Under the pieces are notes generated by a model, which was not told the DNA's origin, ran no database searches, and worked only from the letters and a program-made list of their open reading frames with translations. Shown here one piece after another: positions 7,701 to 16,395 of a DNA stretch of 64,000 nucleotides (positions are counted from its first letter, which is position 1; every line of letters begins with the position of its first letter). The DNA is from Phenylobacterium haematophilum (GTDB taxonomy: Bacteria; Pseudomonadota; Alphaproteobacteria; Caulobacterales; Caulobacteraceae). The stretch covers positions 62,001 through 126,000 of the forward strand of contig NZ_JACIDK010000006.1 in NCBI RefSeq assembly GCF_014196295.1. The letters run 5' to 3'. Position numbers and translations under genes: made by a program.

Positions 7701-9052
7701 TGATGCGGCGCCTCGCCGAGGATCCAGGATCCCGGCAGGACCTGGGCGTGCGCCTCGCCGGCGTAGATCACCGTCTCCAGCTGCGCGTCGGAGACCAGCT
7801 CGCCGGCGATCTTCGCCGGCAGCACCGGGTGATAGGTCGGCGCCGGCGGGGCCACCGAGGCCATCGGCCCGGATTCCACGAGCGGGGAGGGGTGGGGCGT
7901 GCTCTGGGCGAAGCGGACGCGCCCGAGCTGGTAGGCCTGATAGAGGCCGACGTCGTGGCCTTCGCCCGACCAGGCGCAGGTCTCGTAGGCGACCGACGCG
8001 GTGTCTGCGAGGAAGGCGAGGCGGCCGGCCGGCGTCGCCAGCGCCCGGGCCCGGGGCGCGAGGATCGCCACGGAGTTCACCGCCCGGAACTGACGCGCCT
8101 GTGCGGTCGGGCGAGCGGCGACAGCCGCGGCCGCCTTGGCGGCGTCGGCCAAGGTCTCCGATGCGGCCACCGGCGGGATCGTCCCGTCCGGACCGGCGCG
8201 ATCGATGACCAGCAGTCCGGTCTCGACCGAGGTCCCGTGCTTGGCATAAGCCCGCGCGGGAAAGGCGAGCCGCAGGACGATGCGCCCGCGCGACGCCAGG
8301 GCGCGCATGATGGCCGGGTCCTCGAACACCCGCGTCGGGACGATCGCGGCGAGACGGCCGCCATCGGCCAGGCACGCGAGCGCCGCCTCCAGGTGGGCCT
8401 GCAGATGCTGAAAGGGCGGGTTGACCAGGGCGACGTGGAACGAGCCGGACGTCGGCAGCACATCGCAGAGGTGGACGGCGTCGTGCTGGCCGCGCGTGGC
8501 GAACTGGAAGAGGCCCTCCAGCAGCCCTGCGCGGCCCGTGGCGCGCTCGTTGAGCGTCAGGGCGCCGCCGCAGGCCTCGGCCAGGATGGCGAGCAGACCC
8601 GTGCCGGCCGAAGGCTCGAGCACCTGGTCGCCCGGGCGCACCTGGGCGGCGAGCACCGACAGGGCGCCGAGTTCGGGCGGGGTGGAGAACTGGTCCATCG
8701 CCACCTGCTCCTCGGAGCGTCGGGTGTGGGTCAGGCTCAGCGCCGAGAGATTGGCCAGCAGGGCGACGATGTCGGCCGGGGCGTCCTCGAGTCGGCCGAT
8801 CTGCGGGGCGAGGCGGCGCAGCTGCAGGACGAGCGCGGCCTCGATGGCGTCGTAGGCGTCGCGCCACAGCCAGGCGCCTTCGGCGTCGGAGGCGCCGAAG
8901 GTCGTGGTCATCACGCCCGAGACCAGCTTGCGGTCCAGCGGCCGCGATCGGTTGAGGTGCGGGGTCAGAGCCCGGGCGGCGGCCAGGAGATTGGCGGCCT
9001 TCTGGTCGGCGGCGTCGCCGTCGGCGGCGAGCAGGGGGAGCAGGGCGTTCAT
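4796..9052 (-). CDS. Strawberry-notch-type helicase fused to a DNA methylase
   Basis: The protein has 1418 residues. The N-terminal third is a class I SAM methyltransferase: motif I VLEPSAGTGLLAIL at about 143-156 and the N6-adenine-type catalytic VNPPF at about 209-213. The rest is a superfamily 2 NTPase of the SNO type: Walker A-like GDGTGCGKGRE at about 471-481, DEAH at about 579-582, and the arginine-finger motif QGLGRSHRTNQ at about 977-987. Such fusions sit on alphaproteobacterial plasmids and ICEs and are thought to modify and remodel element DNA. ATG 9052 begins the conserved part; sequence upstream in the same frame looks non-coding (Arg/Gly-rich). No clear Shine-Dalgarno precedes ATG 9052. 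Confidence 0.88.
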   Translation of the reverse strand: MNALLPLLAADGDAADQKAANLLAAARALTPHLNRSRPLDRKLVSGVMTTTFGASDAEGAWLWRDAYDAIEAALVLQLRRLAPQIGRLEDAPADIVALLANLSALSLTHTRRSEEQVAMDQFSTPPELGALSVLAAQVRPGDQVLEPSAGTGLLAILAEACGGALTLNERATGRAGLLEGLFQFATRGQHDAVHLCDVLPTSGSFHVALVNPPFQHLQAHLEAALACLADGGRLAAIVPTRVFEDPAIMRALASRGRIVLRLAFPARAYAKHGTSVETGLLVIDRAGPDGTIPPVAASETLADAAKAAAAVAARPTAQARQFRAVNSVAILAPRARALATPAGRLAFLADTASVAYETCAWSGEGHDVGLYQAYQLGRVRFAQSTPHPSPLVESGPMASVAPPAPTYHPVLPAKIAGELVSDAQLETVIYAGEAHAQVLPGSWILGEAPHQVILVKDDHPGAVRFRKGFFLGDGTGCGKGREIAGVIADNLAQGRQRAVWLSKNDALLEDARRDWTAIGGAVSDITPQGAWKQADAIRMDKGVLYTTYATLRQPARGDRPSRLDQVVNWLGADFDGVIVFDEAHAMANAAGGGKSARGPKKASQQGMAGLALQNRLPNARILYVSATGATTPENLAYAARLGLWGGPEAPFPTREAFMDAVETGGVAVMELIARELKAMGLYIARSLSFEGVEYEPLRHPLTEDDIAIWDAWADAYQLIHANLRAALEAVGVTEDGKPKSGQAASAVLSAFEGAKLRFFGHLLSGLKAPSLVASIREDLAVGRSAVVQVVSTNEAVMERRLAEIPPEEWNNLAVDLTPKDQVLDYLMGAFPVMAMDAIEDEDGAVTMVPVTDEDGRLVVSQEALRLRDELVTHLACLPAVHGVLDAVIEALGTEQVAEITGRSRRVVTRDGRRVVERRSASAAKAETDAFMSGKKRVLVFSNAGGTGRSYHADLAAQNQERRVHYLVEPGWRADTAIQGLGRSHRTNQACAPLFRPVTTDIHGEKRFTSTIARRLDSLGALTRGERRTAGNGLFRAEDNLESPWAHRALQAFYIALHFGNVEAMDRETFEAKTGLRLVDGDGDLKTSDDMPPMNTFLNRLLALRIEDQNALFAAFDEILTSILERAAQSAALDRGMEDIVADDVAILDEEVVRKDAVTGAETKLLRFQVRTARELTAADTALAGLDPDGVIFAVNSKSGRAALVVQGLTTTNDDDRLIPAVRLIRPEKRTIASLKGFEESAWEATDEASWRAAWDREVAEADPWITRDLVLVSGLLLPIWTHLPDKGTSVRRLKAPDGRRWLGRLLDPGQVPALKVALGLSDVASAYGDPDQVSVLVRQDGAAIALAGGLWLRRAKVMDRYRMEVVGAASQRSSFTALGCFVEIIAYTPRVFVPVDKPEVLAAVLAKWPPQSVLPKAA

Positions 9053-9430
9053 AGGCAGGGTCCAGATCGCCCGCCGCGGAGGGCTCCTCCCTCCAGACCC
9101 GACGGGCTCGCCCGTCCGGCCCCTCCTTCTCCTTCGGCCGACCCCCCGCACGATCAGGACGCCCGCTTGCCGTGCCGGTCCCGAGGTCGTACCTGGGACG
9201 CGCAGGAGCAACGCCATGTCGGGTTCCCCGGATAGACCGCCGCCGATCAGGCGGCCTTTTTCGGCGCCCTGGACCGGCCGGCGGCGCCCACGTCGAACCT
9301 GAAGACGGCAGCCGAGCGTCATCGCAAGACCGTGGAGTCCCGATGACCGGGTCGGCGTCCGAGCGGCGGAACCGAGGCCACGGCCGCGGCGTCGGGGCCT
9401 CGACCCCAGATGGCCGGAGCGGGGCGACCC
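9053..9430. other. Intergenic region between divergent genes
   Basis: The region separates the helicase-methylase gene (leftward) and the DUF7673 gene (rightward), so both promoters should be here. I see no gene and no clear consensus promoter, only a short GACGGGC/GCCCGTC hairpin near 9100. Confidence 0.4.
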
Positions 9431-9775
9431 ATGGGTGATCTCGTTCCGATGATGCCGGCGGCGACCTTCGCCGCCCTGGAGCGGCTGCTTGAGGTGGCGC
9501 GCGCCGACACCCATCAGGCCCGCTACGTCGGCAACTTCCTGCTGGCCTGGTGGAATGCGCCCGATCTCGGCGGATTCGACCTGACCGACGCCTGGGGCCT
9601 GGACGAGAGCCTGCGCGAGGACTTGGTGACGCTGTTCGGGTTCATCGCCCGCAATAAGGTCTATCCCAGCGCCTACAGCTTCCGGACCGAGTTCGAGGAC
9701 CTGGTCCGCCGCTGGCGACCGGAGGCCTCGCCAAGGACGCCTGACCGGCGGCCGACATGCGAGGCGAGGGCGTAA
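9431..9775 (+). CDS. DUF7673 family protein
   Basis: The protein has 114 residues. The core ALERLLEVARADT...NFLLAWWNA followed by GGFDLTD and a FGFIARNKVYP segment matches the short DUF7673 proteins that recur on alphaproteobacterial and gammaproteobacterial mobile elements next to ssb, DUF736 and SNO helicases. The function is unknown. The start ATG 9431 keeps the conserved N-terminus; an upstream ATG at 9410 would add seven residues. It diverges from the helicase-methylase gene. Confidence 0.75.
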   Translation: MGDLVPMMPAATFAALERLLEVARADTHQARYVGNFLLAWWNAPDLGGFDLTDAWGLDESLREDLVTLFGFIARNKVYPSAYSFRTEFEDLVRRWRPEASPRTPDRRPTCEARA

Positions 9776-9880
9776 GGTTACGCATCGTCGTCACGAACCT
9801 GATGGCGCCAATATGCCGCCGCCGCCGGTGTCCGTGGACGGCGCGCCCAGGGGCGGCGGGCCCCGCGTGAGGAGGTCCCC

Positions 9881-10108
9881 ATGATGGAGATGGAGACGGA
9901 GACCAGCGACCTGGCCCAGGCGACGGGGCTGGCGATCTCGCTTATCGGCCTGCTGCTGGAGGGCCGCGCGATCCTCCCCAAGGGCGAGTTCGGCCGGCAC
10001 CTCGCCAACCTCGCCCAGGTCACGGCGGAGGTCGACGTCGGGCAAGGCGACATCCTGGAACACTGGGCGGCGATATTGGCGCAGATGAGCCCCCGGCCGG
10101 CGCACTAG
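9881..10108 (+). CDS. Small hypothetical protein
   Basis: The protein has 75 residues and is acidic and mostly helical. A strong GAGGAGG site ends six bases before ATG 9881. It has no signal peptide and no recognisable domain; the Leu/Ile-rich stretch around residues 15-28 is too charged at its edges to call a membrane helix. It follows the DUF7673 gene by 105 bases and converges on the frameshifted gene at 10123-10529. Confidence 0.55.
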   Translation: MMEMETETSDLAQATGLAISLIGLLLEGRAILPKGEFGRHLANLAQVTAEVDVGQGDILEHWAAILAQMSPRPAH

Positions 10109-10122
10109 CCGCCGGCGAGCGG

Positions 10123-10529
10123 CTACGCGACGGGCGGGGCTGGAAGCTGACGGGCCAGCCAGTCCGAGCAGTCGATCCAGGTCAGGCTCTTGCGCGCACC
10201 CAGGTCGAGCAGCTGGGCGCCGCCGCCGAAGGCGTCGAGGCGGGGCCGGGAACAGGTCAGGCCCAGCAGAAGCCCCACCGCCCCTTGAGGTCGAAGGTCT
10301 CGGCGCAGAGCAGCGCGAAGGCGATGACGTGCTCTGGCTCGCCGCAGTCTTCGTCGCGCAGCCACAGGGCTGACGAGGACCCGGTCGCCGCCTGGGCGAC
10401 GAAGCCGATCGACAGCCCGTCGTCGGCCTCCAGGTCCTGCGCCATGCGCGCATAAAGCGCGAGCGCCGGTTCGATATTGCCGGCCCCGACCTCGAGCAGG
10501 CACGAGAAGTGCGTGAAATAGTCGGCCAT
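10123..10529 (-). pseudogene. Conserved element protein with an internal frameshift
   Basis: The first frame (from ATG 10529, RBS GGGAGG) encodes 90 residues ending ...LKGRWGFCWA and then TGA. The next frame continues directly with TCSRPRLDAFGGGAQLLDL and ends near WLARQL at 10123. As I recall the family, homologues on similar elements carry both halves in one 130-residue protein (WGF..., then TCS.PR.DAFGGGA). Adding one G to the GGG run at about 10262-10264 would restore a single reading frame. It is either a real frameshift mutation or a homopolymer sequencing error. The function of the family is unknown. Confidence 0.75.
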
Positions 10530-10546
10530 GTCGGCCTCCCGAAAGG

Positions 10547-10577
10547 GCGATAGCCCGGCCGTCGGCCGGGCTATCGC
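10547..10577 (-). terminator. Terminator after the parB-like gene
   Basis: A perfect 14-bp inverted repeat (10547-10560 with 10564-10577) closes a three-base loop and is followed on the minus strand by CCTTTC. It lies 22 bases after the stop of the parB-like gene and before the next gene's RBS. Confidence 0.75.
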
Positions 10578-10598
10578 TTAGGTGAGCAGGAAGGGTGG

Positions 10599-12614
10599 TC
10601 AGGCGGCGATCTGGACCGCCGCCTCGTCCGGGCCGGGGGCGGCGGTTTCGCCGGCGTCGTCATCCGCCTCGACCTCGACGCTCCGATCCCAGGCCAGGGC
10701 CGAGGGCGCCCATTGCCGTTCGGCGGCGCATTCGGCGACGAAGGCCACCAGGTCGTCCTTCTTCAAGGTCTTGGCCCGGTCGTCCTCGACGCCCATCTCC
10801 TCGAGCAGCGCCAGCAGCTGCTTCTTGGAGTGGACCGCCAGATATGCGGCGTCCGGGGTCCAGTGGGCCGAGATGTCGGCCCCGCAGAGCGCGGCGATCT
10901 CGGCCGCCTCGGCGCGCGCGGCGTGGCGGATCAGCGAAGTGCGCCCCTCGCGCAGGTTCAGCGAGACGGCCGTCAGCTCGGCCAGCAGCGCCATCTTGTC
11001 CCCGTGAGCCAGGGTCTCCACCCAGGTGATCGGGCGCAGACCCGACGCCTTGTAGGCCGCCCGCCGCGCGTCGAGCCGGTCGCGGACCTCCCCGTCGAGG
11101 GCGGGGATGGGGGCGGTCGATCCCCGGCTGTAGCGCACACCCGAGATCTGCAGGGCGGCGGTGTCGAGGCTGCCGGCCGAGTGCAGCGCCAGCTGCTTGA
11201 ACAGCTGCGCCACCAGCACCGTCAGCGCCGCGCCCGGATCGTCGGCCAGGTCGCGGATCAGGCCGCGCGTGGCGACGTCGGTGCGGGTCTCGTGGAAGAC
11301 GTGGCTGGAACCCTCCACCTCGACATCGGCCTTGGGGACCTCGACGTCGGCCGAGCTGCGGCCGTAGCGGCCACCGACCTCGACGCCGTCTTCGTCGTCG
11401 TCCTCGTCGGCCTCGCCCTCGATCTCCTCCGGCAGCTCATCGGCCGGCAGGGGAACCGCGTAGAAGGTGGCCGAGAACCCGTAGTCGGAGTCGGCCGGCG
11501 ACAGCATCACCGCGCCGATCTTGTCGCGGCTGAGCGGGGCGCCGGCGACGGCCGCCATGGCCGAGACCAGCGGCCCGAACACCGCCGTCGTCTCCTCGCC
11601 CTGCGGGTCGACATCCTGCAGCGCCGAGGAGAGCTGGGTGACCCGGTAGCGGGCGTCGTCCAGCGCCTTGACCTGGGCCTCGGTCAGGTCGGGCCGGTAG
11701 ACGTAGGGCAGGCGGGAGAAGCCGTCCGGCGCGCCGAAGGCGCCGTCCTCGCCGAGATAGACCGCCAGGCCCTCGACCTTCAGATGATCGATCATCGGCT
11801 GGACGCGCTCGCGCCACGCCGCCTGGAGGATCTCCGGATCGAGCACGGCGTCCGGCAGCTCGCCGAACAGGTCCGAGGTCACCCGGCCGCCGGCGGCGAG
11901 GTAGCGGTCCATCCCGACTAGGGTGAACCGCGGATCGTCGGCCGTGGCGCGGCCGCGCTCGACGACGGCGCGGATCTGATAGTCCTGGAAGTAGCCGTCC
12001 AGCGCGGTCTGGGCGATCTCGGCCTGCTGCTTCTTGTCGGGCAGGCGCGCGAACAGGCGCACCTGCTTCAGGGTCAGCTTGCCCTTGCGCAAGGCGGTCA
12101 GCACCGACGGGTGAACGGCGGCCAGAGCCTCGAGCCGCTTGATCTCCAGCTCGGCGTAGCCCAGCGCCTTGGCGATGGCGGCGGTGTCCATCTTGGCCTT
12201 GCGCAGCCGGCCGATGGCCACGATCACGTCGGCGACGTGGACCGGGGCGTGCTCGGTGTTGGGCAGGACGATGGCTGCGGCCTGCTGGGCCTTGGTCTCC
12301 GCCAGCAGGCACTCGACCTGGTAGTCGTCGGTGATGTCGCCGCGGTCGCGCAGCAGTAGCAGGCCCAGCCGCCGGCGGCGGCCGTCCAGCGCCATGAACG
12401 GCTCTTCGCCCTTGCGACCCGGGCGGACGATCGGCGGGATCACCACCCCGGCGGCGAGGATGGTGTCGGCAAGCTGCGGCACGCCCTCGTCGGCGGGCTC
12501 GGCGTAGCGAAGGTTCTCCTTCGCCAGACCCAGGTCGCCCAGGCGGACCTGGACGCGGGCCATGGCGACGGGCGCGGCGGCGGTTTCGGGAACTTCAGAG
12601 GTGAGGTCGGTCAT
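10599..12614 (-). CDS. Large ParB/RepB/Spo0J-family protein
   Basis: The protein has 671 residues. An N-terminal ParB/sulfiredoxin-like domain (about residues 35-90, with [20 protein letters not shown] and ALDGRRRR) is followed by a KorB-type helix-turn-helix region (about 140-200, with [19 protein letters not shown]). A long C-terminal part includes an acidic linker ([15 protein letters not shown]). It is about twice the length of chromosomal ParB, as in the ParB-like proteins of alphaproteobacterial conjugative elements. It probably binds element DNA for partition or gene control. No parA lies beside it in the window, so it may work alone or with a partner outside. A strong hairpin terminator follows. 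Confidence 0.85.
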   Translation of the reverse strand: MTDLTSEVPETAAAPVAMARVQVRLGDLGLAKENLRYAEPADEGVPQLADTILAAGVVIPPIVRPGRKGEEPFMALDGRRRRLGLLLLRDRGDITDDYQVECLLAETKAQQAAAIVLPNTEHAPVHVADVIVAIGRLRKAKMDTAAIAKALGYAELEIKRLEALAAVHPSVLTALRKGKLTLKQVRLFARLPDKKQQAEIAQTALDGYFQDYQIRAVVERGRATADDPRFTLVGMDRYLAAGGRVTSDLFGELPDAVLDPEILQAAWRERVQPMIDHLKVEGLAVYLGEDGAFGAPDGFSRLPYVYRPDLTEAQVKALDDARYRVTQLSSALQDVDPQGEETTAVFGPLVSAMAAVAGAPLSRDKIGAVMLSPADSDYGFSATFYAVPLPADELPEEIEGEADEDDDEDGVEVGGRYGRSSADVEVPKADVEVEGSSHVFHETRTDVATRGLIRDLADDPGAALTVLVAQLFKQLALHSAGSLDTAALQISGVRYSRGSTAPIPALDGEVRDRLDARRAAYKASGLRPITWVETLAHGDKMALLAELTAVSLNLREGRTSLIRHAARAEAAEIAALCGADISAHWTPDAAYLAVHSKKQLLALLEEMGVEDDRAKTLKKDDLVAFVAECAAERQWAPSALAWDRSVEVEADDDAGETAAPGPDEAAVQIAA

Positions 12615-12718
12615 CGGTATCAGGCTCCAGCGCCTGGGCGAGGGTCATCCTGCCCCTGGGCGCGCCCACCCCAGCCCTTCCTCCGGCCTTTGGCGGGGTC
12701 GGGCCAGACGCCGGCCCC

Positions 12719-13606
12719 TCAGGCGGGCCGCGCCGCCTCGTTCCAGTCTCCATGCGGCTCGGGCGGCAAGGCGATGGTCGGCGCCACGCCCTGGCGGCGC
12801 AGCCGCGCGGCCAGGATCTCGGCCGACGCCTCGCCGTCCTTGCCCCGGTCCGCGGCGATCAGCACGCGCCGCACGCCCTCCGGCGCGGACCAGCTCCTCA
12901 GGTTCCGCGTCGAAAGCAGGGCCCAACCGGGCAGGGCGAACCGTTCGGTCGCCGACAGGGCGGTGAACACCCCTTCGGCGACCAGCATCTCCGGCGCGGC
13001 GGGGTCCAGCCGCACGGCGCTGCCGGGCGGGACCGGGCCCACGGTCTTGCGCGGCAGCCGCAGGTCGAGGGCCCGCTGACCGTTGGCGGCGAGATAAGTG
13101 ACCTCCACGGCGCTGAAGGATCCGTCGGCGGCGCTGATCGCCACCAGCAGGGCAGGGCGGCGATAGCGGCTCTCGGCGTAGGCGGAGACCGGGGTCTCAC
13201 CGGCGTGCCGCAGGACCTGCGGCCCCGGCAGCGCGCGTTCGATTTGGCGCAGTCGGCAATGCCGCTCGGCCAGAGCGCCAGCGACCGGCCGGCCGGCCTC
13301 CCACAGACGCCGTGCGGCATCGAGTCGGCGGACGTCCGGCTTATGCGCGCTCGCCTGGTCGACCCCCTCGCCGAACGACACCGAGCGGGGCGCATTGTCG
13401 GCGTCGATCAGCCGCTTGGCGCGCAAGTCGTCGAGCACGGCCTGCCAGTCGCCGTCGCCGAAGGTGTGGACAATCACCCGATCGTCCTTCAACAGCAGCG
13501 AGACGGAACGGTCGGCGCGGCTGTGGCCCGGCGCCGGGATATTGGCGCGCCGGCCGCCGTCATAGAGGTCGCCGCCCAGGACCTCGACGATCGCCCTCAA
13601 GGACAT
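12719..13606 (-). CDS. Toprim-domain primase-like protein
   Basis: The protein has 295 residues. The C-terminal half is a Toprim domain: a glutamate motif LVAEGVFTAL at about 218-227 and the aspartate motif LIAADRGKDGE near 262. The N-terminal part (residues 1-65) resembles the region before Toprim in plasmid primase-like (DUF7146-type) proteins, but without an obvious zinc-finger cysteine set. Such proteins are thought to make or process primers during element replication or transfer. It lies 104 bases upstream of the parB-like gene on the same strand and is probably co-transcribed with it. Confidence 0.8.
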   Translation of the reverse strand: MSLRAIVEVLGGDLYDGGRRANIPAPGHSRADRSVSLLLKDDRVIVHTFGDGDWQAVLDDLRAKRLIDADNAPRSVSFGEGVDQASAHKPDVRRLDAARRLWEAGRPVAGALAERHCRLRQIERALPGPQVLRHAGETPVSAYAESRYRRPALLVAISAADGSFSAVEVTYLAANGQRALDLRLPRKTVGPVPPGSAVRLDPAAPEMLVAEGVFTALSATERFALPGWALLSTRNLRSWSAPEGVRRVLIAADRGKDGEASAEILAARLRRQGVAPTIALPPEPHGDWNEAARPA

Positions 13607-13726
13607 GGCCGGCTCCCGGGCCGCAGGGGTTGCGCAGATCTCGGCATGGTCTCGGCTCCTTGGCGTCCGCGACGCTCCTCTGTTCGCCCCCCGCCGCCCT
13701 TCCCCAACCTTTGGCTCGACCTTGGG

Positions 13727-13954
13727 CTAGGTCCGATCCTCACCCCCGCCCGGAAAGGCCAGGTAGAGCACGATGGCGGCCCCGGCCACGCCCAGCGCCC
13801 ACCAGGTCAGGGGGCCTGGCTGCTCGGGATCGGCCAGAATGTCGGCGACGGTCACGCCGACCATCAGCATCGGCACGGCCAGCAACAGCTCGCGGGCGCG
13901 TCGCCAGATGCGCCCGAACCGGGCGCGGCGGGTCGTCGACGTCGGGCCGTTCAT
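13727..13954 (-). CDS. Small inner-membrane protein
   Basis: The protein has 75 residues. A basic N-terminus (about 25 residues) is followed by two hydrophobic segments around residues 27-42 (LLAVPMLMVGVTVADI) and 50-65. ATG 13954 is chosen because GGAGG lies five bases upstream; a longer frame to 14020 has no RBS. It sits just upstream of the Toprim gene on the same strand. The family is not recognised. A small element-encoded membrane protein could serve in entry exclusion or anchoring, but that is only a guess. Confidence 0.6.
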   Translation of the reverse strand: MNGPTSTTRRARFGRIWRRARELLLAVPMLMVGVTVADILADPEQPGPLTWWALGVAGAAIVLYLAFPGGGEDRT

Positions 13955-14382
13955 CGTGCCTCCTGGAGCGTCCGGTCCGAGCGAGGACCGGCGTCGGGCA
14001 GGCCGAGAGCGGCGACCCATCGTCAGGCGTGCCGCAGCACCGGATAGAGCATGGCCCTTTTCGGTTAGAAAGTCACCTGTCGCACCCCTGGAAAGCTCCG
14101 CTCGGAGACGGCGTGGGGGACATGGTTTGCTCCCCGCTGAAGCCCGGCCGATAGGCGGTCTCTTCGTCTGGCGTTCTGGCCGGCGACGGCTTGCAGCCTC
14201 GTCCGGCGCCGCAACGCGCGGCGGCTAAGGCTTTCTTCCCCGGCGCGATGCGCCTCCTCGCGCGGCAACAAAGCCGCCGCCGGCGTCTGACGCCCTGGCG
14301 GGTGCGGCGCCGCTCCGCGCCGGCCTCCTGAGCGCCATCGAGACCGCGATCGGCGCGGTCGAGATCAGACAGGAGCAAGACC
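13955..14382. other. Divergent intergenic region
   Basis: No gene is supported. Promoters for the leftward membrane-protein/Toprim/parB run and for the rightward DUF736 gene should lie here. The right end carries the DUF736 RBS (AGGAG at 14371-14375). I recognise no clear repeats. Confidence 0.4.
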
Positions 14383-14709
14383 ATGGCCACCATCGGAACC
14401 TTTACCCGCCGCGGTGACACCTTCCACGGGGCGATCCGCACCCTCAGCCTCGACGTGGAGCTAGATATCCGCAGAGCGGACAAGGCCAGCGACAACGCGC
14501 CGGATTACCGCATCTTCGCCACCGGCACGGGCCGGGGACCGGAGGAGACGGACGCCGAAATCGGCGCCGCGTGGAGCAAGACCAGCGCCCAGCAGCGGGA
14601 CTACCTCTCGGTGAAGCTCGACGATCCGGCCTTCGCCGCCCCGCTGTTCGCGACCCTGGTCGAAGACGCCGGCGGCGATCGCTTCAGCCTGATCTGGACC
14701 CGGTCCTGA
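14383..14709 (+). CDS. DUF736 domain protein
   Basis: The protein has 108 residues. The family hallmarks are clear: the start MATIGTF, then GAIRTLSLDVELDI, and the C-terminal SVKLDDPAFAAPLFATLV. DUF736 proteins are typical of alphaproteobacterial plasmids and ICEs and have no settled function. An AGGAG site precedes the ATG by seven bases. In related elements this gene lies close to the other small backbone proteins; here the transposase gene and the mer operon follow directly, so it marks the left edge of the inserted block. Confidence 0.88.
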   Translation: MATIGTFTRRGDTFHGAIRTLSLDVELDIRRADKASDNAPDYRIFATGTGRGPEETDAEIGAAWSKTSAQQRDYLSVKLDDPAFAAPLFATLVEDAGGDRFSLIWTRS

Positions 14710-14714
14710 CGGTC

Positions 14715-14751
14715 GTGGCGCCGGGCCTGTCGCGGCCGGCGCCACCTTCCC
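14715..14751 (+). terminator. Terminator after the DUF736 gene
   Basis: A perfect 10-bp stem (14715-14724 with 14736-14745) encloses an 11-base loop and is followed by CTTCCCTT. It starts five bases after the stop codon. Confidence 0.65.
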
Positions 14752-14759
14752 TTAGGGGG

Positions 14760-16380
14760 CGTTGCGGGGCAGGCTGTGCCAAAACTCGGCGGCACAGAGC
14801 ACCGGCGACTGCAGCGAAGCGCCGTGCGGCTCAGGCCGCTGGCGTTAGACGCTCCGCACCGAAGGCGTTCACCGCGTGGAGGATGTTGAAAGCCAAGATC
14901 GAGAGCGCGGCCTCCGCTTTCACCGCTCTGAGCCCTCGTGTGAGGAATCTGCCGCCGCCCGACATTCGCTTAATCGTGCCGAACGGGTGCTCAACAGTAC
15001 ATCGGCGCGTCACCATCAAGCTCGGATCGGCGTAGATCCTAGCCTCCATCCGATCGAGGGCCGCCTGATCGAAAAGTCGATGGATCGTCCTCTGGGCGCC
15101 GGGCGTGCATCGGGATTTCAGTCGACAGTCCTTGCACGTGGACGTTCGGTATCGGATGGCGCGGTTGCGCGTGTGCTTGCCCGACGGCCTCAGGGTCTCG
15201 CCGGCCGGACATCGGATGGTGTCGGACACTTCATCGTAGGTAAACTGGATCGGCCGGAAGAAGTCGGAGCTCATCGCGCCACGCTTGATCGGCGCAGCCA
15301 CCTCGATGTTGTCACGCTCACATTCGGCGACAGCCTGGGCGTTCGAGTAGCCGCCATCGGCCAGGATTTTGAGCCGGTCGATCTCCAACACCTCCATCGC
15401 CGCCAGCGACATGGGGTGAAGGAGTTGGCTGTCGTTCGCCTCGTTGGCGACGTCGTGATGAATGATCAGTCCGCTGTCGACATCGACGACGCTTTGCATG
15501 TTGTACGCAGGGAACTTGGGCGCGCGGCCGTAGCCCATAGGCTTGGCGTCAGGCTCGCCGAAAACGAGCACCTTCTCATCGCGATCCGCCAAAACCTGCT
15601 GGCGGCGCACAAGACGATCCTTTCGGCGGCGCAGAGCGGCGATTGCATCCGTAAACGCCTGGCGGTGCTTCGGCTGATCGTCGAAGCCCTTGGCCGACGC
15701 CTCGTCCATGATGTCGAGCCGGTCCAGGTAGTAGCCGATCTCCTTTTCCGTGTGCGCCAGGTCGCGCGCAAGCCGATCTGCGCCGGCGATATTCTTGGAG
15801 CTGGCGACCGCGCGCATCTTGGTCCCATCCAGCGCGACGAGACGGCCGCTGATCAGGCCGGCTTCCCTGCAGAACTGAATAAAGGCGGCGCTCGAAGCGA
15901 TGATGGCTTCCGGGTTGTCGTGCCGGAAGGCGGCGATCGTGCGGTAGTCTGGGGCCAATCGGCGGAGCAACCAGAGCGCTTCAAGGTCGCGAGTGCATGC
16001 GCGTTCCAGATGGCGCGAGGATCGGAGCTGGTTGAGATAGCCCCAGATATAGAGCCTGAGCATGTCGCCCGGGCGGTAACCAGGACGGCCGGTGGACGCG
16101 GCGACGGTGCGGCCAAAACCCAGTTCAGTCAGGTCGAGACTGGCGACGAACGCATCGACGATGCGCACGAGCGCGTCCGGGGCGACATAATCGTCGAGGC
16201 AAGGCGGAAGCAGGCTGGCCTGACCGCGTTCTGTTCCTTCGATAAAGCTCACGAACACCTCAGGGCAGGCCTGAATCAGGTGTAGATTCTAGTAGTGTTC
16301 GCGCCTCTCGGACAGACGTAGTCACAGTCTTGCGTTCGTACACTGAGATTTTCCTACATCGGCCGAGGGCCTTCAGTCTA
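14760..16380 (-). mobile_element. IS1182-family insertion sequence (ends approximate)
   Basis: The element is inferred from the intact transposase gene and the non-coding flanks on either side. I could not identify the terminal inverted repeats or target duplication by eye, so both boundaries are estimates set by the neighbouring DUF736 terminator and flavoprotein gene. Confidence 0.5.
14831..16258 (-). CDS. IS1182-family transposase
   Basis: The protein has 475 residues, full length for the family and with no internal stop. It opens with FVSFIEGTERGQASLLPPCLDDYV-type sequence, then shows GYRPGDMLRLYIWGYLN, a DDE catalytic aspartate in LVALDGTKM, a second in ADGGYSNAQ, a cysteine cluster (CKDCRLKSRC) and the C-terminal TVEHPFGTIKR with the catalytic glutamate. 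It is expected to catalyse cut-and-paste or replicative movement of its IS. It lies at the left end of the mercury block and may have helped bring it in. Confidence 0.93.
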   Translation of the reverse strand: MFVSFIEGTERGQASLLPPCLDDYVAPDALVRIVDAFVASLDLTELGFGRTVAASTGRPGYRPGDMLRLYIWGYLNQLRSSRHLERACTRDLEALWLLRRLAPDYRTIAAFRHDNPEAIIASSAAFIQFCREAGLISGRLVALDGTKMRAVASSKNIAGADRLARDLAHTEKEIGYYLDRLDIMDEASAKGFDDQPKHRQAFTDAIAALRRRKDRLVRRQQVLADRDEKVLVFGEPDAKPMGYGRAPKFPAYNMQSVVDVDSGLIIHHDVANEANDSQLLHPMSLAAMEVLEIDRLKILADGGYSNAQAVAECERDNIEVAAPIKRGAMSSDFFRPIQFTYDEVSDTIRCPAGETLRPSGKHTRNRAIRYRTSTCKDCRLKSRCTPGAQRTIHRLFDQAALDRMEARIYADPSLMVTRRCTVEHPFGTIKRMSGGGRFLTRGLRAVKAEAALSILAFNILHAVNAFGAERLTPAA

Positions 16381-16395
16381 AGGCATTGGCGAGCG

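Noticed and set aside
7469..9235. 588-residue plus-strand frame opposite the same gene
   Set aside because: The opposite strand carries clear methylase and helicase motifs in the same interval; this frame shows only His/Arg/Gly-rich filler.
10713..11921. 402-residue plus-strand frame opposite the parB-like gene
   Set aside because: No domain or RBS; the minus-strand ParB-like protein has recognisable domains.
14876..16285. 469-residue plus-strand frame opposite the transposase
   Set aside because: The minus strand encodes a full-length IS1182 transposase; the plus frame is its shadow.
14760..16380. Exact terminal inverted repeats for the IS1182 element
   Set aside because: I compared both flanks by eye and found no convincing matching ends.
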